DNA of 64,000 bases from Bacteroidota bacterium (GTDB lineage Bacteria; Bacteroidota; Ignavibacteria; Kapaibacteriales; NICIL-2). Below, piece by piece: positions 45,400 through 53,463 of this stretch. The notes under the pieces were generated by a model. It saw only the letters and a program-made list of their open reading frames with translations, ran no database searches and was not told where the DNA came from. Position numbers and translations under genes: made by a program. Position 1 is the stretch's first letter, and every line of letters begins with the position of its first letter. Where the stretch lies: the NCBI GenBank assembly GCA_019695345.1, contig JAIBAE010000015.1:1-64000 (forward strand), given 5' to 3'.

Positions 45400-46124
45400 T
45401 ACGTGCGTTATTTACCGGATTAAAGAATATCGTCTTTCCGTTTTTAAAGATAGATGGCACACAGCCAACAATTCCCGCCGGACACGAGCACGATAAACAC
45501 TTACAGGTTATCCGTGCCGATGCCCAATACTGGAACTTTGTACTATTGATGTTATGCGTTTATGCCGGTGGATGGATTTTAGGTATGTGTGTGTTTGGTA
45601 TTTCGGTTTTACTTGCAGCACCTGCATTAATTTGGCTGGTAATTCCTGTGTTGATATTTGCTTGCATAAAGATGCTTGTTGTGCTTGCAGTTCACAGAAT
45701 TGATTACGAACTACGCTGGTATATTATTACTGATACAAGTATTACCGTACGCGAGGGTGCATGGACGGTACAGGAGATTACGGCATCGTATCAGAACATA
45801 CAGAATGTGCGTGTTACACAAGGTCCCGTTGAGCGTTTGTTTGGTTTTGCAAATGTTAGAATTGATACAGCCGGTAGCGGGGCATCGCAACATAAAGGCG
45901 AGGGTATCTCGGGGCATCATGCCGTGTTACGAGGTGTTACCAATGCACAACAAATACGCGATACCATTCTTGCAAACCTTAAGGCGTATCGCAACACCGG
46001 CTTAGGCGACCCCGATGATATACACACGCATCCAATCACGCCAACTCACAATTCACGTATGGATGTATTGAAAGATATATTGCAGGAAATATCGGCTATT
46101 AAAACAACATTGATTCAAGAATAA
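45396..46124 (+). CDS. bPH2-type PH domain membrane protein
   Basis: 242 residues. Two membrane segments (~49-72 and 76-98), then a bPH2 domain with ELRWYIITDTSITVREGAWTVQEITASYQNIQNVRV and the RLFGFANVRIDTAG core. The tail is polar. Translationally coupled to the upstream PH gene by ATGA. The two proteins probably form a complex in the cytoplasmic membrane. Followed after 21 bp by a convergent gene. Confidence 0.85.
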   Translation: MIRALFTGLKNIVFPFLKIDGTQPTIPAGHEHDKHLQVIRADAQYWNFVLLMLCVYAGGWILGMCVFGISVLLAAPALIWLVIPVLIFACIKMLVVLAVHRIDYELRWYIITDTSITVREGAWTVQEITASYQNIQNVRVTQGPVERLFGFANVRIDTAGSGASQHKGEGISGHHAVLRGVTNAQQIRDTILANLKAYRNTGLGDPDDIHTHPITPTHNSRMDVLKDILQEISAIKTTLIQE

Positions 46125-46145
46125 GTAATTCACTTCACTAGGGTG

Positions 46146-46943
46146 CTATACTCTGTTTTGTTCCATCCACTGTATGCCAAAGTCCACCATTGTGTGCATA
46201 GGAAACAACCAACAATTGGCTTTACCAATTTGTACTGCTGAGTGTGTGTTATTTGCCTGTACATACGCGTTCGTTATAGTATCAAAATCATCGCTGTCAT
46301 AATCAAGGTCATCAAACTCAACCCACTCTCGGTTACCATTAGCTAATATAGGCGCACCTTGCCTAATTGATTTTTTATCTGGATACGTTGCACGTATCTC
46401 TGCTAAATGTAGCGAGGTATTGCTTTCGAACGGTGCGCCAAGAAATACAATCCCAAAACCAGAATTATACATTGTGGCAAGCGGTGATTGTTCGCCAAAA
46501 CTGTATTCTATGGAATGATTTGATATAACGTTGTGTGCGTTCTTTCCCCATGCCGCAAACGAGCCACTTGGGTGGTTGCTACGTACTACATCGGGTTGTT
46601 TTGCAAATACTGCGGGCACTCGGCCAACTCCGCCAACGGGTGCTGTTGCAGGCGTGTATGCCGGCATAGTATCGCGAATTGTTTGCCACCACTCTTGTGG
46701 TACGGGCGGATGTTGCCAATACGCCGGCTCGCTATATACCGAGCTTTGCGATGGCATTACTACTGTGCCTGTTGAACCAACTGCTTTGCAAAGTGCCTGT
46801 ATTATGGCTAGCTCTGCACCACAGATATACTCTGCCATTTGAGACATAGCAGAATGTACAAAGATGTTATCGCCATCTGTTACCCCCAGATTACGTAATC
46901 CTTGTATTATGTCATCTACTGTTAAAAGTGTTTGTGTGTGCAT
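46146..46943 (-). CDS. AAC(3)-family N-acetyltransferase
   Basis: 265 residues from the ATG at 46943. Family motifs: DNIFVHSAMSQMAEYICGAE, GSTGTVVMPSQSSV, PVGGVGRVPAVF, VRSNHPSGSFAAWG and GFGIVFLGAPFESNTSLHLAE, i.e. aminoglycoside 3-N-acetyltransferase (YokD-like). Chromosomal members are often not resistance enzymes and the natural substrate is unknown, so resistance should not be inferred. The ten residues before 46943 are dropped as a weak extension. Single gene. Confidence 0.85.
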   Translation of the reverse strand: MHTQTLLTVDDIIQGLRNLGVTDGDNIFVHSAMSQMAEYICGAELAIIQALCKAVGSTGTVVMPSQSSVYSEPAYWQHPPVPQEWWQTIRDTMPAYTPATAPVGGVGRVPAVFAKQPDVVRSNHPSGSFAAWGKNAHNVISNHSIEYSFGEQSPLATMYNSGFGIVFLGAPFESNTSLHLAEIRATYPDKKSIRQGAPILANGNREWVEFDDLDYDSDDFDTITNAYVQANNTHSAVQIGKANCWLFPMHTMVDFGIQWMEQNRV

Positions 46944-47004
46944 AGTTGAATTTGAAGTATCTGTGTACAATATACAAACGTAGCATTACATAGAATTTTC
47001 ATTT

Positions 47005-47100
47005 TATGCTATCGCAAACCGCACCAAACCGAAAGCTCTTGCACTCCCTTTCTGTGCGGGAGAGAACACCGAACTGTTCAATCAAGCCATTATCGTTTAT
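47005..47100 (+). repeat. family A palindromic repeat, short form
   Basis: ATGCTATCGCAAACCGCACC head, stem CCGCAC/GTGCGG (the alternative pairing), end GGGAGAGAA, tail CCATTATCGTTTAT. Confidence 0.78.
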
Positions 47101-47113
47101 GTGCGGTAGTATT

Positions 47114-47184
47114 TGCGCAGCTGTAACGGTTGGCTCCGCCCGTGTGACGGCGCAGAAGGCGCGCTTCGGCAACAGCGGGGAACA
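47114..47184 (-). repeat. family B GC-rich repeat
   Basis: 71 bp, one mismatch from 56404-56474. It abuts the stop codon of the minus-strand regulator gene (2 bp gap). Confidence 0.92.
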
Positions 47185-47186
47185 CA

Positions 47187-47906
47187 TCAGTTACCAAACC
47201 GCGTCCAGAATTCTTCTTTCTTTTGGCGAGAAATTGGAACGGTGGAACCATCTTTCATGACGATATAAGCACCATCGCCTTTGTATGCTTTTTTGATATG
47301 AGCAAGGTTTATAATGTGTGATTTGTGCGGACGGTAAAATCCGTATGGTTGTAGCATTTGCTCTACATCTTTGAATTGTTTGGTGATGACAATTTTATCG
47401 CCGCCGGTGAAGTAAAAGGTTGTGTAGTTAGTTTCACTTTCGCAACGGATTATTGTAGCGACATCGTAAAAGGCAATGCCATCGCCTGTGTGCAGAGCAA
47501 TGAGTTGTGCTTCTTTTTCGTTGTAATGTGTGGGCTTTTGTACGGAACGCTTTTTCTTCTTTTCTACTTTTTCGATAGCACTGAGTAAATCTATAATATT
47601 GATTGGTTTGATAAGGTATTCTGCGGCTTCCTGTTTTAATGCTTTTAGAGCATATTTATCGTGCGAGGTTGTAAAGACTACTTCAAATTCTCGATTAGGA
47701 AATTTATCTATTAACTCAACACCACTCATGCCGGGCATTTCTACATCAATAAAGACAACATCGGGTTTGTTATTTTTGATTGATAGAAAAGCTTTTTCGG
47801 CATTGGGGCATATATCAAGAATTTCGATTTGGGGTGCCGCTTCCCGCAGAAGTTCAACAAGCATATCGCGGAAGTGCTTTTCATCATCTATAACGATAGC
47901 TTTCAT
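47187..47906 (-). CDS. LytTR-family response regulator
   Basis: 239 residues: receiver with acidic VIDDEKH, D54 (VFIDVEMPGMSG) and LIKPINIIDLL; then a LytTR domain (TGDGIAFYDVATIIRCESET, FYRPHKSHIINLAHIKKAYKG). It is divergent from the hybrid kinase gene at 47939 with only 32 bp between the starts, a layout typical of cognate partners. The partnership is an inference, since a hybrid kinase normally has its own internal receiver. A family B repeat follows the stop. Confidence 0.94.
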   Translation of the reverse strand: MKAIVIDDEKHFRDMLVELLREAAPQIEILDICPNAEKAFLSIKNNKPDVVFIDVEMPGMSGVELIDKFPNREFEVVFTTSHDKYALKALKQEAAEYLIKPINIIDLLSAIEKVEKKKKRSVQKPTHYNEKEAQLIALHTGDGIAFYDVATIIRCESETNYTTFYFTGGDKIVITKQFKDVEQMLQPYGFYRPHKSHIINLAHIKKAYKGDGAYIVMKDGSTVPISRQKKEEFWTRFGN

Positions 47907-47938
47907 CGTAGTTTTCCTATCTTGATTATTTTTGGGTT

Positions 47939-50188
47939 ATGGATACAAGTCTCGAGGAATATGAGGAGTTGCTTACTACAGCAACCACACAAACAGAGAA
48001 ATTAAAAATTCTTGGTGAAATTAATTTCCTGCGTCAATTTATCATTGATAGCAAAACTACAAGATATATTCGTTTGATGATGCGTTTGGCTAAAGCCGAG
48101 GGCGACATTTTTTTTCAGGTTCAGGCATTACGATATTACACATATAACCTTTATCATAAAGGTGAATTCAAGAAAGCGAAGGCGAATACTCTTAAATTGG
48201 CAGCACTTCTTAAGGAAAGTAATAACCGAGATTATGATGCATCTGTATACCGTGATTTGGGACTTATTAGTGAATCCTTAGGCGATTTTGGCAATACGTT
48301 GCACTACTACTATCTTTCATTACGCAGTGCGGAAGAAACAGGAAACAACGTCCATTTGTTCCCTATTTGTATCAATTTGGGATTATTCTTTTTTAACCAC
48401 CTACGCGACGATGTAAAAGCAATTCAATATTTTTTGCGTGCACGTAAACTTACTAGAATTGAACAACGTTGGTCTGCACATGCAACATCCTGTAATTATC
48501 TGGCGGTCTGCAACCTCTCTTTAGGGAATATCAAAAAGGGCAAGAAATATCTGGATGAAGGGATTCGAGTTGCAACCCGACACAATCTTAGTACTGTATT
48601 AATATATCTGAAAGATACGTTATCGCAGTACTATAAAGATATAGGCGATCATGAAGCATCGGCACAGATATTAGAGGAAGTACATACTGAGTTTGAGAGG
48701 ACGTCAAATTATAAAATCCTTAAATCAGGGTATCTGAGTCTTGCATATAATTATATACATCAGAAAAAATGGGATAAAGTTGAAGATGCAATACGGCGAT
48801 ATGACCGGTTAAGAAAAAAGTTTGGTATTGAACGCGATATGGATAGCTTTTTTTCTTTAAAAGCAGAACTTGCTAAACATAAAAAAAACTATCCGATGGC
48901 AATTAAATACTTAGAACAAAAAATTGAGCTTCAGACAAAAAATTACCGCAAAGATTGGCAGCAGAAAATGGATCTTCTTGAACAATCGTATAAGTTGGAA
49001 AGTTATAAGAAGGATAAAGAAGTAGCTGAAAGCGTGGCTAAAATGAGAATGGATTTCCTCAGTAACATGAGCCATGAAATTCGTTCGCCTATGAATGCGG
49101 TGTTGGGGTTAACAACTATTCTGTTACGGAATAACGATGCAAATGAAAACACTAATCATCTCCGCACAATTAAAGCATCGGCCGAGCACTTACTTACAGT
49201 GATTAATGATATATTAGATTTAAACAAAATTGATGCAGGGAAACTTAGCATTGAGTATGCTACAGTTGCAATACAAGATGTACTATCTGCGGTTGTACAA
49301 GGAGCAGAGTTAAAAGCTGCTGAAAAAAATCTTTACGTACGGTTTAACATTAGTAACAACGTACCTGCGTTTATTATTGGCGATGCCTCACGTATAAGCC
49401 AAATCCTTATCAATCTTGTAAACAACGGACTCAAGTTTACCGAAAAAGGAGGGGTAGAGATTAGTGTAAACTGTGAGAGTAAACCACGTAGTAAGAATAT
49501 CCAACTTCTTTTTAAGGTACGCGATACCGGTATAGGTATGAGTAAAGAGCAATGCGATAAATTGTTCCGGCCATACGAACAAGCAGAAACCGGAACGTAC
49601 CGAAAATATGGCGGAACAGGATTAGGACTGCATATATCAAAGCAACTGACTGAATTAATGGGAGGAGTGGTTAGCTTGGAGAGCAAAAAAGGGAAAGGTT
49701 CGATATTTACCGTTTCCATACCGGTACAAAAAGATACAATATCAACAAACACCCAAAAAACTTATGCTAACAGCCAACAAGATTACACCGTACTCAGAAA
49801 CAAGACCTACCTTATAGTAGAAGACAATGAAGTTGATATTGACATCCTCAGAGAATCATTAAAAACATACTTAGGTGAGAATGTTAAACTCATTATAGCA
49901 AGAAATGGTAAAGAGGCGTTGCGTTTGCTAAAAGTCTATGGTAAGCAATCACAAGGTAAGAACATTGATTTTGTGTTGAGCGATTTAATTATGCCGGAGA
50001 TGAACGGCTTTGATTTAGCCAAGGAAGTAAAAAAGAACTATACTGATAGTAAAGTAATAGCTGTTACTTCGATTTTAGTTCCACTTAATAATGAACAGTT
50101 ACTTAAAGAAGGGTTTGATGGTTTAGTTAATAAGCCATATAAAATGGAAAAACTTATTGATACTATCTATAGCGTATATCTCAAGTAA
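47939..50188 (+). CDS. hybrid sensor kinase with TPR input and C-terminal receiver
   Basis: 749 residues. N-terminal ~340 residues are TPR-like (e.g. YRDLGLISESLGDFGNTLHYYYLSL). No signal peptide or membrane helix, so it is likely cytoplasmic. Kinase core: MSHEIRSPMNAVLGL (phosphoacceptor H379), INLVNNGLKFTEKGG (N-box), DTGIGMS, GGTGLGLHISKQL. The C-terminal receiver has D682 (VLSDLIMPEMNG) and a KPYKMEK lysine. Divergently arranged with a LytTR regulator. The TPR input suggests a protein ligand or oligomer-controlled activity. Confidence 0.94.
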   Translation: MDTSLEEYEELLTTATTQTEKLKILGEINFLRQFIIDSKTTRYIRLMMRLAKAEGDIFFQVQALRYYTYNLYHKGEFKKAKANTLKLAALLKESNNRDYDASVYRDLGLISESLGDFGNTLHYYYLSLRSAEETGNNVHLFPICINLGLFFFNHLRDDVKAIQYFLRARKLTRIEQRWSAHATSCNYLAVCNLSLGNIKKGKKYLDEGIRVATRHNLSTVLIYLKDTLSQYYKDIGDHEASAQILEEVHTEFERTSNYKILKSGYLSLAYNYIHQKKWDKVEDAIRRYDRLRKKFGIERDMDSFFSLKAELAKHKKNYPMAIKYLEQKIELQTKNYRKDWQQKMDLLEQSYKLESYKKDKEVAESVAKMRMDFLSNMSHEIRSPMNAVLGLTTILLRNNDANENTNHLRTIKASAEHLLTVINDILDLNKIDAGKLSIEYATVAIQDVLSAVVQGAELKAAEKNLYVRFNISNNVPAFIIGDASRISQILINLVNNGLKFTEKGGVEISVNCESKPRSKNIQLLFKVRDTGIGMSKEQCDKLFRPYEQAETGTYRKYGGTGLGLHISKQLTELMGGVVSLESKKGKGSIFTVSIPVQKDTISTNTQKTYANSQQDYTVLRNKTYLIVEDNEVDIDILRESLKTYLGENVKLIIARNGKEALRLLKVYGKQSQGKNIDFVLSDLIMPEMNGFDLAKEVKKNYTDSKVIAVTSILVPLNNEQLLKEGFDGLVNKPYKMEKLIDTIYSVYLK

Positions 50189-50550
50189 TTGTTTGATTTT
50201 AACATACAAGTAGAACTTTGGGAAAATACCTTCATGCCCCACGTAGAGTAATGTCAGTCTAAAAAAAATTCCCAAACAAATCCCGTGTACCGCCTATCGC
50301 CGGAAAATCATTGTGTAATTAGATAATGGTTACTTCCTGCCATTCATGTACTCAATCCTACCATTCATTGAATTCCATCACATTAAAGATACAATACTCA
50401 ATAGCTTCGCACTGTGTTCAAAGTAACATTGTTAAAAATCAAATTTATAAGCACACGATAATAACTCGGCAAATAACACATAGGAATATATCATCCGGTT
50501 TTACCGATTTCGATATTTCTTGTTGTACTGTTTACTTATTAATAAACACT
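50189..50550. other. intergenic region upstream of the GRAS gene
   Basis: No gene; an open frame runs back to 50326 but has no coding character. A short family A fragment CTATCGCCGGAAA lies near 50294. Confidence 0.4.
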
Positions 50551-51627
50551 ATGATTCAATCTACACCCCATACTGGACTTAACTACATGTTACATCAGGT
50601 TATGCTTCAAACTTCCAATGGAGGCTATTCCAAAAACCTTGAACAAGATATTGATACGATGTTATCGTTAAGTTCATTACGTGCAGAACATGAATCAGAG
50701 GCATTACTAACACTGCTTATAGGTAAAGCATTGAAAAAGAGATTACTGCTGGAAGAAGACTTTTCCAATCTCTACACAAGTAAACTTGAGATACCCCAGA
50801 TTCAGCTCTTTAATATATTAATCGAGAAATTTCCTTTTGTAAAATACAGTCAGGAAATTATTAATCAGGCGATTCTGCAAAAAATATCTCAACATTCGGA
50901 GATTACAATAGTTGACATTGGTATAGGGCAAGGCACGCAAATTCTTAATATCATTGAACATTGTAAAGAACTCACCACACTTAACAAACTAACCATAGTT
51001 GGAATAGAGCCATTTGCAGATGCACTAACCATAGCACAACAAAGAGTTTTAGCAACACAAAGTGCATTACCTTTTCAACTAGAATTTATACCAGTAAATG
51101 ATTTTGCAGAGAATCTGGATTTCTCGGCACTAAACGTAAATGCTTCACCTGTAATAGTTAATGCATCGTTGGCATTGCATCATATACAATCCAACGAAAA
51201 ACGAACACAAACATTGGCTAATATCAAAACCTTAAAGCCGGTTGCCATCTTTTTGACAGAACCTAATGTAGATCACTTCGAAGAAAATCTATACAAACGA
51301 TTTGTAAACTGCTTTAATCATTATGGCAGTTTGTTTCAGGTGATTGATTTATTAGATATAACAACCAACGAAAAACAAGCACTCAAACTATTCTTTGGGA
51401 GAGAAATTGAAGATGTTATTGGTAAAGAAAACAATGCACGATTTGAAAAACACGAGTTGGCTACAACATGGTTAGCACGTTTGCGCACTTCAAACTTTAC
51501 AGTTACAGATTCACTGGTAGCGCCATCTGTTTCGCCTTACGGAGTTCAAATTAAAAAATACGACGAGGGCTTCCTTGGTTTTACCTATAAAAACGAAACA
51601 ATTCTTTCACTTATCTGTGCACAATAA
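50551..51627 (+). CDS. bacterial GRAS-domain protein (Rossmann-fold, likely methyltransferase-related)
   Basis: 358 residues from the ATG at 50551. Motif order matches the GRAS family: VHIID-like ITIVDIGIGQGTQ (118-130), VNASLALHH (203-211), PVAIFLTEPNVDH (230-242), RFVNCFNHYGSLFQVID (250-266), PFYRE-like FFGREIEDVIG (281-291), RFEKHE..TTWLARL (297-311), and a SAW-like end near GFLGFTYKN. Plant GRAS proteins are transcription regulators; bacterial members were recognised as methyltransferase-like Rossmann proteins (Zhang, Iyer and Aravind, 2012). DIGIGQG would be the SAM loop. It probably modifies a small molecule. Stop and next start are one base apart. Confidence 0.85.
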   Translation: MIQSTPHTGLNYMLHQVMLQTSNGGYSKNLEQDIDTMLSLSSLRAEHESEALLTLLIGKALKKRLLLEEDFSNLYTSKLEIPQIQLFNILIEKFPFVKYSQEIINQAILQKISQHSEITIVDIGIGQGTQILNIIEHCKELTTLNKLTIVGIEPFADALTIAQQRVLATQSALPFQLEFIPVNDFAENLDFSALNVNASPVIVNASLALHHIQSNEKRTQTLANIKTLKPVAIFLTEPNVDHFEENLYKRFVNCFNHYGSLFQVIDLLDITTNEKQALKLFFGREIEDVIGKENNARFEKHELATTWLARLRTSNFTVTDSLVAPSVSPYGVQIKKYDEGFLGFTYKNETILSLICAQ

Positions 51628-51628
51628 T

Positions 51629-52708
51629 ATGGAAACAACTTTTTTCAACGATGTAGTTCAAAGTATAGGAAGCCGTGTGCACCAAACACAACAAGGAAAT
51701 AAATTTAGTCTCGATAAAAACGAACAGCCCAAAGACGTAGAAGTATCTCTTAAACTAAAAATTATCGAATCATTCTTGAACAGCAATTGGAATCGCTACC
51801 CATCTTCCGATTACAAAGACATTGAAGCAAGCATTGCCGAGTACGCCGGAGTATCGCCTGAGAACGTTGTGCTAAGTGCCGGCTCTGCATCAATCATTAC
51901 AACATTGTTAGATTATTTTGCACTGAACCATAAAAAAATTATCATCACTCAACCATCGTACTCATTGTTCGATTATCACTGCAAAACATACAACATCCAT
52001 TACACGCCTTGGTTGTTAAGCACATCGCTTGAGTACGATATATCGTTATTACCCAAACTCGATGAAGATTCGGTTGTAATTATCACAGCACCTAACAACC
52101 CTGTTGGCAATTCTATAAAATATTCCGATGTAGTTACGCTGCTTCGCAATAATCCCAACGCTCTCTTTATAATAGATGGTGTATATACAGAATTTTCTTC
52201 AACCGATTTTACTCCGCTTATCAATGAATTCAATAATCTCATAGTTCTCAGGTCATTTTCTAAAGCATTTCCAATAGCAGGGTTGCGCTTAGGATATTTA
52301 TGTGCAACGCAGAGTGTTGCAGCCATTGTAAAAAAATTGATACTACAGTTTTCTATAAACAACTTCTCATTAATCTTTGCCAGAGAAATCCTTTTTACTG
52401 CAGACTTCCACAAAGCATCAAAACAAAAAGTAAACGAAATAATTTCCGAGCGCGAAAGGATGAAAAACATTCTTCACAATCATTACTCGCAATCAACAAT
52501 CACAGTCTTTGCATCGGAAGGTAATTTCTTACTCATCAGGATTTGTAACAACAATAACTTCCTGAAAGTAACTGAAGCACTGATACAGCGTGGCATAAAA
52601 GTATTAAATACATCTAATTTTATATTACTGGAAAACACTATTCGTATATCGGTTGGAACAGCCGAAGAAAATGATGCGTTTCTGGAGTGTATGCTCAACA
52701 CAATGTAA
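51629..52708 (+). CDS. class I/II PLP aminotransferase (HisC-like)
   Basis: 359 residues, fold type I aminotransferase similar to histidinol-phosphate aminotransferase. Motifs: SLDKNEQP and RYPSSDYKDI near the start, VVLSAGSASII, TAPNNPVGN, FIIDGVYTEF, PLP lysine K212 in RSFSKAFPIAGLRLGYL, and IRISVGT near the end. HisC is only one option. No his genes lie nearby, and coupling to a GRAS gene suggests specialised amino-acid or signal-molecule chemistry. The start at 51629 follows the GRAS stop by one base; upstream frame extensions lie inside the GRAS gene. Confidence 0.9.
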   Translation: METTFFNDVVQSIGSRVHQTQQGNKFSLDKNEQPKDVEVSLKLKIIESFLNSNWNRYPSSDYKDIEASIAEYAGVSPENVVLSAGSASIITTLLDYFALNHKKIIITQPSYSLFDYHCKTYNIHYTPWLLSTSLEYDISLLPKLDEDSVVIITAPNNPVGNSIKYSDVVTLLRNNPNALFIIDGVYTEFSSTDFTPLINEFNNLIVLRSFSKAFPIAGLRLGYLCATQSVAAIVKKLILQFSINNFSLIFAREILFTADFHKASKQKVNEIISERERMKNILHNHYSQSTITVFASEGNFLLIRICNNNNFLKVTEALIQRGIKVLNTSNFILLENTIRISVGTAEENDAFLECMLNTM

Positions 52709-52770
52709 TACTAATCAACATCACTACAACATTATCAAATAACCGGCAGAGTGCAACTCTATCGTTTTTT

Positions 52771-52870
52771 TTTGCTATCGCAAGCCGCACCACACCTCAC
52801 GATGTATCCAGTGCCAACATTGTGCGGGAGAAAATCTTATGCAACAATAAAAGCTATTATCGTTTATATG
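52771..52870 (+). repeat. family A palindromic repeat, short form
   Basis: TTTGCTATCGCAAGCCGCAC head, stem CCGCAC/GTGCGG, end GGGAGAAAA, tail GCTATTATCGTTTATATGC shared with the 47005 copy. The rest of 52709-53016 shows nothing else. Confidence 0.78.
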
Positions 52871-53016
52871 CAATTGTATACAAATGCTACAATCTATATC
52901 TACACTTATACACAACCATTCGTTGAACCAATTCTGTCATTCATGGAAAATGCAATACGCATCTTTACTCAAGCAACGATGTTTGTACGTAGTTATAAAA
53001 CTTAAAAACTCTCACA

Positions 53017-53394
53017 GTGAAACTATCTGCCAACATCGTAAATACCGCTCTAATGCTAAGCTTAGACTGGGGGTATGATTTTATGGTACCTATCAATAAC
53101 CGAATGAAAAAACTGTATCCTACGCTTACACAACATGAATTGGATTTTCTGAATACAATGTGTTATCATACAGTGCAGCCGTTTGCCTGGCAACGTTTTT
53201 ACGAAGTCCACGAATCAGGTGATACCACTTATCAGGCATTATGTTCCATCAAAGAAGAATTTCCATGGATTACACCTGAGAATCTTAATACATTAGAAGA
53301 TCAGGGCGCATATTACGCTAAACGTAAAAACATCCCTATCCGCTATTCATTGACTCAAACCGACCATTCATGGAAATCCACAATAGTCACGTAA
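53017..53394 (+). CDS. hypothetical protein
   Basis: 125 residues, soluble, aromatic-rich: LSLDWGYDFMVPINNRMKK, LTQHELDFLNTMC, FAWQRFYEVH and FPWITPENLNTLEDQGAYYA. It looks like a folded helical domain and the composition argues for a real gene. I recognise no family. It could start at 53017 (GTG) or at an internal ATG such as 53056. Single gene between a family A repeat and a secreted protein gene. Confidence 0.55.
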   Translation: MKLSANIVNTALMLSLDWGYDFMVPINNRMKKLYPTLTQHELDFLNTMCYHTVQPFAWQRFYEVHESGDTTYQALCSIKEEFPWITPENLNTLEDQGAYYAKRKNIPIRYSLTQTDHSWKSTIVT

Positions 53395-53463
53395 TCAAAG
53401 GCAATAGTTTCGTATTCATTCAACAACAGAAAATTATTTGTTCAACGTTTTTATTATACTTCA

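Noticed and set aside
46146-46943. Aminoglycoside resistance gene
   Set aside because: Family membership is clear, but chromosomal AAC(3)-like proteins often have other substrates and no resistance context is seen.
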